DNA of 64,000 nt from Corynebacterium sp. HMSC036D02. Its GTDB lineage: Bacteria > Actinomycetota > Actinomycetes > Mycobacteriales > Mycobacteriaceae. The stretch is from the NCBI RefSeq assembly GCF_001836165.1, contig NZ_KV827706.1, positions 97,659 to 161,658 on the forward strand, written 5' to 3'. Numbering within the stretch: the first letter of the stretch is position 1; each line of letters starts with the position of its first letter. Made by a program: the position numbers and the translations under genes. This document shows positions 8,975 to 16,501 of the stretch, one piece after another. The notes beneath the pieces are model-generated. The model was not told where the DNA came from. It did not search any database and saw only the letters and a list, made by a program, of their open reading frames with translations.

Positions 8975-10420
8975 ATGCAGCGCTGGGTTCTTCACATCGA
9001 CATGGATGCATTTTTTGCGTCGGTGGAGCAGCTCACCCGCCCCACCCTCCGCGGCCGGCCGGTGCTGGTAGGAGGGACATCCGGCCGCGGAGTCGTTGCA
9101 GGTGCGTCCTATGAGGCGCGCGCTTATGGCGCGCATTCCGCCATGCCCATGTTTCGTGCGCAGCAGCTCGTGGGGTATCAAGCCGTGGTGGTGCAACCGC
9201 GCCGAGCAGTCTATTCGGCGGCCTCGCGCCGGGTATTTGGGATCATTGCGGAGCACGCTGGGGTCATCGAGCAGCTTTCCATCGATGAGGCCTTCATGGA
9301 ACCGGCAGCACTCTTCGGAGCCACGCCCGCGGAGGTACGCGACTGGTCGGAGAACTTGCGCCGAGTGATTAGAGCGGAGACGGGCCTACCCAGCTCTATC
9401 GGTGCAGGTGCGGGAAAGCAGAGCGCGAAGATTGCGTCCGGAGAGGCGAAACCGGACGGCACTTTCGTTGTCCCGCACGAGCGTTTCGACGAGCTGATTC
9501 ACCCGCTGCCGGTGGGCAAGCTCTGGGGTGCGGGGCCGGTCACCCAGCAGAAGCTCGCCGCGATTGGTGTGGAGACCATCGGCCAACTAGCGGCGATGAG
9601 CCGCAAGGAAGTCGAAATCTCACTCGGCAACGTGGTGGGTGTGCAGTTGTGGGAACTTGCCCAAGGAATTGATGAGCGCCCCGTTGCCCCGCGTGCGATT
9701 GCCAAACAAATCTCCACCGAGTTCACCTATCCCACCGACTTGCGCACGGCAGCGGAGGTGGATGCGGCGCTAATCCGCGCGGCGCATGGCGCTCATTCCC
9801 GTTTGCTCAAGGATGGGCGCGGCGCGCGCACAGTGACGGTGAAGCTGCGGATGGCGGACTTTCACATTGAGTCACGCTCAGCCACCTTGCCCTATGCCAC
9901 CGATGATCTGAAGGTGCTCGAAGCCAAAGCACTGAGCTTGGCTCGCTACCCAGAAGAACTCGGTCCCATCAGGCTGGTGGGCGTGAGCTATTCAGGGTTG
10001 GAGGAGGCCCGCCAAGACGTGCTCTTCCCGGAACTAGACCGTGAGATCGTACGCAAAGCCCCGGACACGGACTATGAAACCGGGGTTAGTGATTATCTGC
10101 CGGGCAGCACGTCCGCCCCGGTCAAAGTCTCCTCCACGGCGGATGCCGAGGAATCGTCGAGCCGCAGGTGGCGCGCTACTCAGGACGTTTATCACCCCGA
10201 TTTCGGCCACGGCTGGATTCAGGGCGCGGGCCACGGGGTGGTCAGCGTCCGCTTTGAAACCCGCGCTACGGGCCCGGGGTTTGTGCGCTCTTTTGCGACT
10301 GAGGATGAAAACCTCCGTCCGGCCGATCCGCTGAACTCCTTGGCCTGGGAAGACATTCCGCCGGACGAAGACGCCGACCCTGAGGAGGCGGTGGAGGTCC
10401 CGCCACGCGAGGACAACTAG
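8975..10420 (+). CDS. dinB: DNA polymerase IV (Y family)
   Basis: A 481-residue error-prone translesion polymerase. The N-terminus HIDMDAFFASVEQ supplies the first catalytic aspartate and LSIDEAFME the Asp-Glu pair. PVLVGG and YEARAYG are typical of the palm and fingers. Helix-hairpin-helix and little-finger regions follow to about residue 350. A C-terminal tail of roughly 110 residues is acidic and rich in Ser/Asp/Glu; I see no standard clamp-binding motif in it. A -10 element 7 bp from the ATG suggests leaderless expression under an SOS-like box. The stop overlaps the convergent asparaginase gene by 4 bp. Confidence 0.96.
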   Translation: MQRWVLHIDMDAFFASVEQLTRPTLRGRPVLVGGTSGRGVVAGASYEARAYGAHSAMPMFRAQQLVGYQAVVVQPRRAVYSAASRRVFGIIAEHAGVIEQLSIDEAFMEPAALFGATPAEVRDWSENLRRVIRAETGLPSSIGAGAGKQSAKIASGEAKPDGTFVVPHERFDELIHPLPVGKLWGAGPVTQQKLAAIGVETIGQLAAMSRKEVEISLGNVVGVQLWELAQGIDERPVAPRAIAKQISTEFTYPTDLRTAAEVDAALIRAAHGAHSRLLKDGRGARTVTVKLRMADFHIESRSATLPYATDDLKVLEAKALSLARYPEELGPIRLVGVSYSGLEEARQDVLFPELDREIVRKAPDTDYETGVSDYLPGSTSAPVKVSSTADAEESSSRRWRATQDVYHPDFGHGWIQGAGHGVVSVRFETRATGPGFVRSFATEDENLRPADPLNSLAWEDIPPDEDADPEEAVEVPPREDN

Positions 10421-11352
10421 CCCGCAGTATAAGCCGTGGCGGAGGGGGCAGTGCTAAACATCTCTGCCACCGGCGTGCCGGTAGCGAGTGCCGCGGCGAG
10501 CATAATGCGGGCTTGCCCGGCGCGGAATCCGCCGGCGGCCACCGCGCCCATCTCTCCCAAGGTGGCGCCACCGCCAGCGCCGCCATAGGCCAGCTTGGTA
10601 TTCCCGTAGGGGGTTCGGGTGCTGATCACCACGGGAATGCCCGCCTGCAGCGCGCGGGCCACCCCGGCACCCATTTCCGCGCCCATGTTTCCGGAGCCCA
10701 TGGCCTCGATGACGAGGCCGCGGGTGTGGGGGAGGGAGGCGTCGACAAGCGTGGCACCGGCACCCGGGTAGGCTGCGATGATCTCAACCGGATGTCCGGC
10801 CATCGGCGCTAAGGGGAGGAGAGGTACGGCGGAGTCTCCCACCGGCAGTTCCTCGAAGCCGTTGAGCTGCGAAGTGTGCCACTTGCGCACGCCGCGACCA
10901 GGAATGGTCTTGCCGCCGAACTGCACCCACACGCCCGGCTTGCCGGAGCGCAGAAGCTCGTAGGCCTCGCGCAGGTTGCGTGGGCCATCGCCGGACGGGT
11001 GGTCGAAGGCGCGCTGTGCGCCGGTGAGCACGATAGGGCCATCGCCCACGTCAAAAAGGGACAAGGCCAGCGCGGTCTCCTCCAAGGAATCCGTGCCATG
11101 CGTGATGAGCACACCGTCAATGTCCGGGCGGGCGAGCTGTTCGCGAACGCACAACAGGAGCTCATCGAGGTCGGCCAGCGTAATTGAGCTGGAATCTAGT
11201 GCGCGGAACTCCACTACTTCGATGTCGTGCGCGCCGGCGTCAGTGCCCAGAGAGGCGGCCAGCTGCTGACCGCTGACGGTGGGAACTAGGGAACCGTCAC
11301 GGACCGTCGTACAAGCGATGGTGCCGCCGGTGGCGATGAGGGCAAACGTCAT
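10417..11352 (-). CDS. L-asparaginase
   Basis: A 311-residue bacterial-type asparaginase hydrolysing L-asparagine to aspartate and ammonia. The first catalytic threonine is in ATGGTIAC (Thr11) and the second in THGTDSLEE (Thr87-Asp88). A lysine in RKWHTSQLNGF corresponds to the conserved active-site Lys. There is no signal peptide, so the enzyme is probably cytosolic. TAGCCT 6 bp before the ATG suggests a leaderless transcript. It converges on dinB with a 4-bp overlap. Confidence 0.93.
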   Translation of the reverse strand: MTFALIATGGTIACTTVRDGSLVPTVSGQQLAASLGTDAGAHDIEVVEFRALDSSSITLADLDELLLCVREQLARPDIDGVLITHGTDSLEETALALSLFDVGDGPIVLTGAQRAFDHPSGDGPRNLREAYELLRSGKPGVWVQFGGKTIPGRGVRKWHTSQLNGFEELPVGDSAVPLLPLAPMAGHPVEIIAAYPGAGATLVDASLPHTRGLVIEAMGSGNMGAEMGAGVARALQAGIPVVISTRTPYGNTKLAYGGAGGGATLGEMGAVAAGGFRAGQARIMLAAALATGTPVAEMFSTAPSATAYTAG

Positions 11353-11358
11353 GCCAGC

Positions 11359-11364
11359 AGGCTA
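11359..11364 (-). promoter_or_regulatory. -10 of asparaginase gene (leaderless)
   Basis: TAGCCT on the minus strand lies 6 bp upstream of the ATG at 11352. Confidence 0.5.
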
Positions 11365-11458
11365 CTACAGCCACGCACCTGCGCGGGAAACCCAGGGCTG
11401 GGTTTGCGGACGCTAGAGTAAAAGGGATAAACCACGATCCCCTACGTGAGGAGTATTT

Positions 11459-12091
11459 GTGAAATCCTTCAAGCTGAGCGCCGCCGTCCTGGCTCTGGGT
11501 GCCGCGACTGTCCTGTCTGCCTGCTCGTCTTCTGAGGATGCAGCGAGCGAGAACAGCACCGCCGCCAAGCCTTCGGGCGAAACCTCCGCCTCGCAGGTTG
11601 TCTCTACCGAGATGCCCACTGTGGAGCAGCTCAACGAGATTCTGGCCAAGGCAGCCGACCCGAATCTTCCCCAGGAAGAAAAGGTGCAGCTGGTCCAGGG
11701 TAGTGAGACGGCGCCGGAGCTTTTCGACGTCATGTCGCAGTCCCAGGCCGAATCCGGTGCCACCTTCGAGGTTGTGGCCCCGGTCATCCCGGGCCTCGTG
11801 CCGGATTCCGCGCTGGCGACCGTCCACATCAATACCCCGGATGGCCAGCAGCAGACCGCCGACCAGGTGGAGTTCATCAACGAGGGTGGTACATGGAAGC
11901 TGTCTAAGACCTGGGCTTGTGTCTTGGTCACCAACATTGTCCCGCCGGAAGAGGTTCCGGAGATGTGCGCCGATTCCGTGCCGGAAGACGCAGCGGCGCC
12001 TGCCGACGCCCCCGATGAAGGCCAGGAAGCGCCTGCTGAGGAGGCCCCTGCCGACGCGCCTGCAGAGAGCGCTGAGGCCCCGGCTCAGTAA
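11459..12091 (+). CDS. Lipoprotein, MTB12-like low-molecular-weight antigen
   Basis: A 210-residue secreted lipoprotein starting at GTG after the ribosome binding site GAGGAG. The signal peptide MKSFKLSAAVLALGAATV ends in the lipobox LSAC, with lipidation at Cys22. The core (about residues 45-160: PTVEQLNEILAKAADPNL through NEGGTWKLSKTW) resembles the MTB12/CFP-2 family of mycobacterial secreted proteins. A repetitive Ala/Pro/Glu-rich tail of about 45 residues ends the protein. Its function is unknown. A -10-like TAGAGT lies at about 11414. Confidence 0.8.
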   Translation: MKSFKLSAAVLALGAATVLSACSSSEDAASENSTAAKPSGETSASQVVSTEMPTVEQLNEILAKAADPNLPQEEKVQLVQGSETAPELFDVMSQSQAESGATFEVVAPVIPGLVPDSALATVHINTPDGQQQTADQVEFINEGGTWKLSKTWACVLVTNIVPPEEVPEMCADSVPEDAAAPADAPDEGQEAPAEEAPADAPAESAEAPAQ

Positions 12092-12109
12092 GTTCGGCCG
12101 AGAAACCTA

Positions 12110-12156
12110 AGCGCCCACCACCCACTGGCTTTTCTGCCAGTCAGGTGGTGGGCGCT
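12110..12156. terminator. Hairpin between convergent lipoprotein genes
   Basis: AGCGCCCACCACC pairs with GGTGGTGGGCGCT around an inner CTGG/CCAG stem. The T-run is poor, but the position between two convergent genes supports a bidirectional terminator. Confidence 0.7.
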
Positions 12157-12218
12157 GTGTTGTCGGGAAACCGTGACGCGGCTTCCGCGTGCGGTGGCAT
12201 AGGCGCCGAGCGCGCTAG

Positions 12219-13166
12219 CTAGTCGGTTGTGAACTCCATATCGGTGGCGCTGGTCTGCACCACGCGGAGATCGGAGCCTTCCGCACCATAAGAAATGGCG
12301 GTGGTTACGGAGACATCGCCGGCGGTGGGAAGCGGCTTGGTCAGATCAACCGTGACCGAGCCCTCCGAGGTGGATGTGTGGTCCAAGACCTTGAGTTCTT
12401 TGCCCTGCAGTTCTTCAGGGGCGTCGGCGCCGTCAAAGGACAGCGCGCCCAGGGAAGGCCGCTGCTCCACCTTGACGCTGAGGGTGGCGATATCCCCGTC
12501 CAGCTTGTCCAAGGTATAGGTCGTGGTTTGCAGCAGCGTGGATTCACCGGTGACGCGCGATTCCACCATCCACCGGGCACCAGGGCCGATTTCCTCATCA
12601 GGGAAGACGATGGGCAGGGAGGTCAGGCTGGTGATAGCGCGCTCGACTGTGCTGCGGGCCTGGTCGGTTGCTGCCTGCGGGGCCGCCAAACGCAGAGAAT
12701 TCATCTGTCCGGTATCTGTACCACGCCACCCAAATTGGAAGCCTTCAGCGGATGTGACGTCCGTGCCATCAGCCTCAGGTTTGCCCACGGTGATGAAGGC
12801 GTTGCGGCTGGCTGGAAGTTGGCCTTCGACGTTCTCGGTGGCAGCTTCCACCGAAGCTTGCAGCGGAAGAGTGACCTTATCCTCGGCCGCCGGCGATGGG
12901 GCAGCGCTGCCATCCTTGCGCAGCTGCTGGTCGAAGCCCGTGGCGACCTTGTAGGTCAGCTCCTGGGAAGCATCGAGATCCTGATAAGCCAGAACGCGGC
13001 TGGCGCCCTCACCGGGCTCCAAGAGGGTGACGCGCGGGGCATCGAGGGCCAAGCCGACCGGTTCTTCGACTGGCTTGGCCGGCTGGGAATAGGAACAGCC
13101 GGCGAGCGCGCCGCTTACTCCCAGGACGGTGGCGGACAGGACTGCTAGAGCTCTCACACGAAACAC
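12219..13166 (-). CDS. Predicted lipoprotein (DUF6263-like)
   Basis: A protein of about 315 residues with the signal sequence VFRVRALAVLSATVLGVSG and lipobox LAGC. GTG at 13166 is preferred because TAATTT lies 7 bp upstream; a TTG at 13175 is in frame but less likely. The mature part is beta-rich, with segments such as GPGARWMVESRV and TTTYTLDKLDGD that resemble the DUF6263 family of secreted actinobacterial proteins. That assignment is tentative and no function is known. The gene is divergent from lspA, which processes lipoproteins. Confidence 0.75.
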   Translation of the reverse strand: MFRVRALAVLSATVLGVSGALAGCSYSQPAKPVEEPVGLALDAPRVTLLEPGEGASRVLAYQDLDASQELTYKVATGFDQQLRKDGSAAPSPAAEDKVTLPLQASVEAATENVEGQLPASRNAFITVGKPEADGTDVTSAEGFQFGWRGTDTGQMNSLRLAAPQAATDQARSTVERAITSLTSLPIVFPDEEIGPGARWMVESRVTGESTLLQTTTYTLDKLDGDIATLSVKVEQRPSLGALSFDGADAPEELQGKELKVLDHTSTSEGSVTVDLTKPLPTAGDVSVTTAISYGAEGSDLRVVQTSATDMEFTTD

Positions 13167-13173
13167 GCATTCC

Positions 13174-13200
13174 AAATTACCGGATGAGCCTGTTTAGAAT
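13174..13200. promoter_or_regulatory. Divergent leaderless promoters: lipoprotein gene and lspA
   Basis: TAATTT on the minus strand (13179-13174) is 7 bp from the lipoprotein GTG at 13166. TAGAAT on the plus strand (13195-13200) is 7 bp from the lspA GTG at 13208. Both transcripts would lack a 5' untranslated region. Confidence 0.55.
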
Positions 13201-13207
13201 GGAACGG

Positions 13208-13714
13208 GTGAAAGCAAGGAGTTATATCGGAGTGATGGTTGCGGTGGTGCTCGGTGTGGCCGCCGTCGACCAAGCCGTGAAGGCGCTGATGCTGTCCATT
13301 CTCACCGAAGGTGAAGCCCTACCTGTGTTCGGTGACTGGTTCCGCTTCTACCTTTTGTTTAACCCTGGTGCGGCCTTCTCCATGGGAGGGGAGGGCGCGA
13401 CGTGGTTGTTCACTACCATCCAGCTGGTTTTCGTTGTTGGAGTTGCTATCGCCGCTCCGCGTATCCACGACAAGTGGCAGGCCGTCGGGCTGGCAATGAT
13501 CGCCGGCGGAGCCCTAGGCAACTTCATCGACCGCCTCGTGCGTGAACCGGGGTTTTGGTTCGGGCACGTCGTGGACTATATCTCCGTCGGCAGCTTCGCC
13601 GTGTTCAATATCGCGGACGCGGCAATCACCTGTGGTGTCGTGGTTTTCATCATCGCGATGTTCTGGTCAGAGATGAACGAGAAGTCGGAAGAACAGGAAG
13701 CAGGGGGAGTGTAA
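13208..13714 (+). CDS. lspA: Lipoprotein signal peptidase II
   Basis: A 168-residue, four-helix membrane aspartyl protease that cleaves prolipoprotein signal peptides after lipidation. Conserved segments include AAVDQAVK, FNPGAAFS, GNFIDRL (first catalytic Asp) and FNIADAAI (second catalytic Asp). GTG at 13208 is chosen because -10 TAGAAT lies 7 bp upstream; an ATG at 13184 would add 8 residues. The stop overlaps the rluD start (TAATG), so the two are translationally coupled. It works with Lgt, encoded at 45157. Confidence 0.96.
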   Translation: MKARSYIGVMVAVVLGVAAVDQAVKALMLSILTEGEALPVFGDWFRFYLLFNPGAAFSMGGEGATWLFTTIQLVFVVGVAIAAPRIHDKWQAVGLAMIAGGALGNFIDRLVREPGFWFGHVVDYISVGSFAVFNIADAAITCGVVVFIIAMFWSEMNEKSEEQEAGGV

Positions 13715-14637
13715 TGCGTGAAAGCCGTAGATTGCCGGTACCCGAGGGCCTCGATGGCATGCGCGTGGACGCTGCCTTGGCCAAGCTCCTGGGTATTTCC
13801 CGCGCCCGAGTGGCCCAGTTGTGCGCTGCGGGGGATGTGGAAATCGACGGCGTGGCAGTGGGTAAATCCGAGCGCTTAAATGCCGGTGGCTGGATCGACG
13901 TCATGATGCCGGCGCCTGAGGAACCACTCATCCCCAAGGAGGAGCTGGTGGAGGGCATGGATGTCCTCTACGCGGACGAAGACGTCATCTGTGTGTGCAA
14001 GCCAGTGGGCGTGGCCGCGCACCCGACGTTGGGTTGGGATGGCCCCACCGTCATTGGCGGGCTGCGGGCGGCGGGCTATGCGCTTGCCGACGCCGGACCT
14101 ACCGAACGCAAGGGCATTGTCCACCGCCTCGACGTAGGAACCTCCGGCGTCATGGTGGTGGCCGCCAGCGAGCGTGCCTACTCCCAACTCAAGAACGCCT
14201 TCCGTGAGCGCACCGTGCAGAAGACCTATCACGCCGTGGTCCAGGGCCTGCCGGATCCCATCGTGGGAACCATCGATGCACCCATTGGCCGCCATCCTTC
14301 GGCGGGCTGGAAATTTGGGGTCGTCGATGACGGCAAACCAGCAGTGACACATTACAAGCTGCTGGAGGCCTTCCGCGAGGCCAGCCTCCTCGAGGTTCAT
14401 TTGGAGACCGGCCGCACCCACCAGATCCGCGTCCATATGTCCGCCACCGGGCATCCCTGTGTGGGTGATCCGATGTATGGATGTGACCCGAACCTGGCCA
14501 AACGCGTGGGGCTTAACCGTCAGTGGCTGCACGCGGTCGAGCTCGGATTTACCCACCCGGGTACTGGCAAGTGGTTTGAATGCCCTGCACCTTATCCCGA
14601 GGACCTGAAGCACGCCGTGGAGGTTTTGCGCGGATGA
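13714..14637 (+). CDS. rluD: RluD-type 23S rRNA pseudouridine synthase
   Basis: A 307-residue RluA/RluD-family synthase. An S4 RNA-binding domain occupies about residues 18-75 (ISRARVAQLCAAGDVEIDG). The catalytic domain follows, with HRLDVGTSGVMVVA carrying the nucleophilic aspartate, and the later motifs GRTHQIRVHM and GDPMYG. It modifies uridines in 23S rRNA; the exact position is inferred from the family. ATG at 13714 overlaps the lspA stop. The downstream membrane-protein gene begins within its stop codon (ATGA). Confidence 0.93.
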   Translation: MRESRRLPVPEGLDGMRVDAALAKLLGISRARVAQLCAAGDVEIDGVAVGKSERLNAGGWIDVMMPAPEEPLIPKEELVEGMDVLYADEDVICVCKPVGVAAHPTLGWDGPTVIGGLRAAGYALADAGPTERKGIVHRLDVGTSGVMVVAASERAYSQLKNAFRERTVQKTYHAVVQGLPDPIVGTIDAPIGRHPSAGWKFGVVDDGKPAVTHYKLLEAFREASLLEVHLETGRTHQIRVHMSATGHPCVGDPMYGCDPNLAKRVGLNRQWLHAVELGFTHPGTGKWFECPAPYPEDLKHAVEVLRG

Positions 14638-15233
14638 GCCCGCAGCGGAGCACCCGCCAGCGCATCTACCGGCGCCGCCGGGCCGCGGCACTGGTGCTGT
14701 TGGCCGCGCTGGCGCTAATGGTAGTTCTCGCTTTCGGTCTCCTTGGCACCCAACCCCGCACGGCGATGCAAGGAGACCAATTGGGGCCGGATGGCACCGA
14801 GACCGCCGCTGAATACCGCGAGCGCGCGGAGGCCTCACTAGCGCAGGCAGATAAGCCGGCCTATGCCTTGGTGGGCTTTCGGGAGCCGCTGAGTCCCCAG
14901 GACGTGAGCGACGCCCTGCAGCCCGCCGAGCGCATGGACGCCATCGTGATCGGATTGGCCGCCCCCATCGCAGTTCCCGAACCTGTCGCTGGCGCCACGC
15001 GCGCCGACGTCATCGATACCGTCCTGTCCCGCGTGGCCGACCATGCCCGTGACATAGGGGAGGAGGCACCAGCAGAGGTCGACGCAGTCGTGGTGTATTC
15101 CGGGGGGAGTCAGTTGCGCGCTCTCGCCACCGACCCGCGGGTCGATACCGTGGAGGTCGCTCCCGAGGATGCCGCATGGGGCTCCTTCGGTGTGCGCCCG
15201 TCCGCCAATGTTGGACAGAATGAGAACCGTTAG
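14634..15233 (+). CDS. Hypothetical single-pass membrane protein
   Basis: A 199-residue protein of no recognised family. It has a basic N-terminus (RQRIYRRRRAAA) and one membrane helix at about residues 20-42, followed by an extracytoplasmic domain of about 150 residues with regular alpha/beta character (KPAYALVGFREPLSPQDV, VDAVVVYSGGSQLRAL). Its ATGA overlap with rluD indicates translational coupling in an lspA-rluD operon. A topological anchor-plus-domain protein of the envelope is all that can be supported. Confidence 0.75.
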   Translation: MSPQRSTRQRIYRRRRAAALVLLAALALMVVLAFGLLGTQPRTAMQGDQLGPDGTETAAEYRERAEASLAQADKPAYALVGFREPLSPQDVSDALQPAERMDAIVIGLAAPIAVPEPVAGATRADVIDTVLSRVADHARDIGEEAPAEVDAVVVYSGGSQLRALATDPRVDTVEVAPEDAAWGSFGVRPSANVGQNENR

Positions 15234-15266
15234 AACAGCTACCGCTAAAACAGCCAAGGAGAAGAC

Positions 15267-15536
15267 ATGCGCCTGTTTCCCAACACCTCCGAGTGGCCGC
15301 CGAACTACCGCTTTGCGTATCTGTTGATGTGGGCGGGCGCGTTCATCGCCTCCGGGGCCGCCATCGCGCAAGGGATCTGGGGAGCGGACAAGCTCACCTT
15401 CGGCATTCTCATCGTGGTGGCCATCTATTGCATCGCCATGGCCATCCTCATGCCGCGGTGGGCGCTCAACGCGCGCGAGGAATCTGCCCGGCGCGCTCAG
15501 GCTCGGGAGGCGCGCGAAGAGCTGAAGCGCCGCTAG
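15267..15536 (+). CDS. Small membrane protein, two helices
   Basis: An 89-residue protein with two predicted helices (about residues 18-38 and 45-63) and a charged, Arg/Glu/Ala-rich C-terminal tail of about 25 residues likely to be helical and cytoplasmic. ATG follows GGAGAAGAC. It sits 33 bp after the preceding membrane protein and probably shares its operon. No family recognised. Confidence 0.75.
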   Translation: MRLFPNTSEWPPNYRFAYLLMWAGAFIASGAAIAQGIWGADKLTFGILIVVAIYCIAMAILMPRWALNAREESARRAQAREAREELKRR

Positions 15537-15539
15537 TCC

Positions 15540-16436
15540 TTAAGCAGTGGGTGATGCGTCGGCGGGGTGGAGGCGGGCGCGGCGTCGAGAAGCGCGGCCC
15601 ATGCGCACCAAGTCCGCCAGGTAGATGATGACCGCTACCCAGATGATGGCAAAGCCGATCCACCGCTCGGTGGACATGTGCTCTTGGGTGACGAACAATG
15701 CCCACAGCATCTGCATGATGGGGGTCATGTACTGCAGCATGCCGAGGGTAGACAGGCGCAGGTGCTTAGCGCCCTGGGCGAAACACAGCAGCGGGAGGGC
15801 GGTGACGAGGCCGGAGGTAATCAGCAGTGCGATGTGCCCGGGCCCTTCGGTAGTGAAGGTGGATTCGCCCTGTGCCTGCAGGTAGCCCAGGTAGATCAGC
15901 GCGAAGGGGAGCATGACCAAGGTTTCCGCGGCCACGGAGCCCATCGACGAGACCGTGATGCGTTTCTTGAGCAAGCCATAGATTCCGAAGCTGAATGCCA
16001 AGGCCAGCGAATAATAGGGGGCCTGGCCGGTCATGAAGGTCAGCCACAACACCGCGATGAAGGCGATGCTGACCGACGCCACCTGCGCCTTCGTCAGCTT
16101 TTCCTTGAGGAAGATGATTCCTAGGGCCACGGAGACAAGCGGGTTGATGAAATAACCAAGTGCGGCATCGGCCACGTGGTCGCTGTTGATGGCGATGACG
16201 TAGGTACCCCAGTTGATGGTGATGGCCACGCCGCAGGCGAGCATCCACCCCCAGGTGCGCAAGCTGAACGCTCGTAACTCGCGCCAGCCGCCGGTCACCA
16301 GGAGCATTGCGGTGACAAGAACCGCGGTCCACACGATGCGGTGGGCCAAGATCTCGAAAGGGCTGGCGGGGCGCAGCAGCGGGAAAAACGCCGGGAAGAA
16401 GCCCCACATGAGATAGGCAGCAATGGTGTAGAACAT
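15540..16436 (-). CDS. rarD: EamA/RarD-family transporter
   Basis: A 298-residue membrane protein of the drug/metabolite transporter superfamily with about ten helices in two EamA repeats. The N-terminus [16 protein letters not shown] and the segment HRIVWTAVL are characteristic of RarD. The substrate is not known. Convergent with the preceding operon and divergent from dnaE. TACATT lies 7 bp before the ATG, indicating leaderless transcription. Confidence 0.92.
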   Translation of the reverse strand: MFYTIAAYLMWGFFPAFFPLLRPASPFEILAHRIVWTAVLVTAMLLVTGGWRELRAFSLRTWGWMLACGVAITINWGTYVIAINSDHVADAALGYFINPLVSVALGIIFLKEKLTKAQVASVSIAFIAVLWLTFMTGQAPYYSLALAFSFGIYGLLKKRITVSSMGSVAAETLVMLPFALIYLGYLQAQGESTFTTEGPGHIALLITSGLVTALPLLCFAQGAKHLRLSTLGMLQYMTPIMQMLWALFVTQEHMSTERWIGFAIIWVAVIIYLADLVRMGRASRRRARLHPADASPTA

Positions 16437-16443
16437 TTAAGAA

Positions 16444-16494
16444 AATGTACCTCAGCGAGGAGCTACGGGCGAAGTTTGACGTCCCCGCTAAGAT
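16444..16494. promoter_or_regulatory. Overlapping divergent promoters of rarD and dnaE
   Basis: TACATT on the minus strand (16449-16444) is 7 bp from the rarD ATG at 16436. TAAGAT on the plus strand (16489-16494) is 7 bp from an ATG at 16502 in dnaE. The two start codons are only 65 bp apart, so the -35 regions face and overlap each other. Confidence 0.5.
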
Positions 16495-16501
16495 GAGCCG
16501 C

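Noticed and set aside
13555..13713. Upstream extension of the rluD frame
   Set aside because: The extension overlaps lspA; ATG at 13714 coupled to the lspA stop is the natural start.
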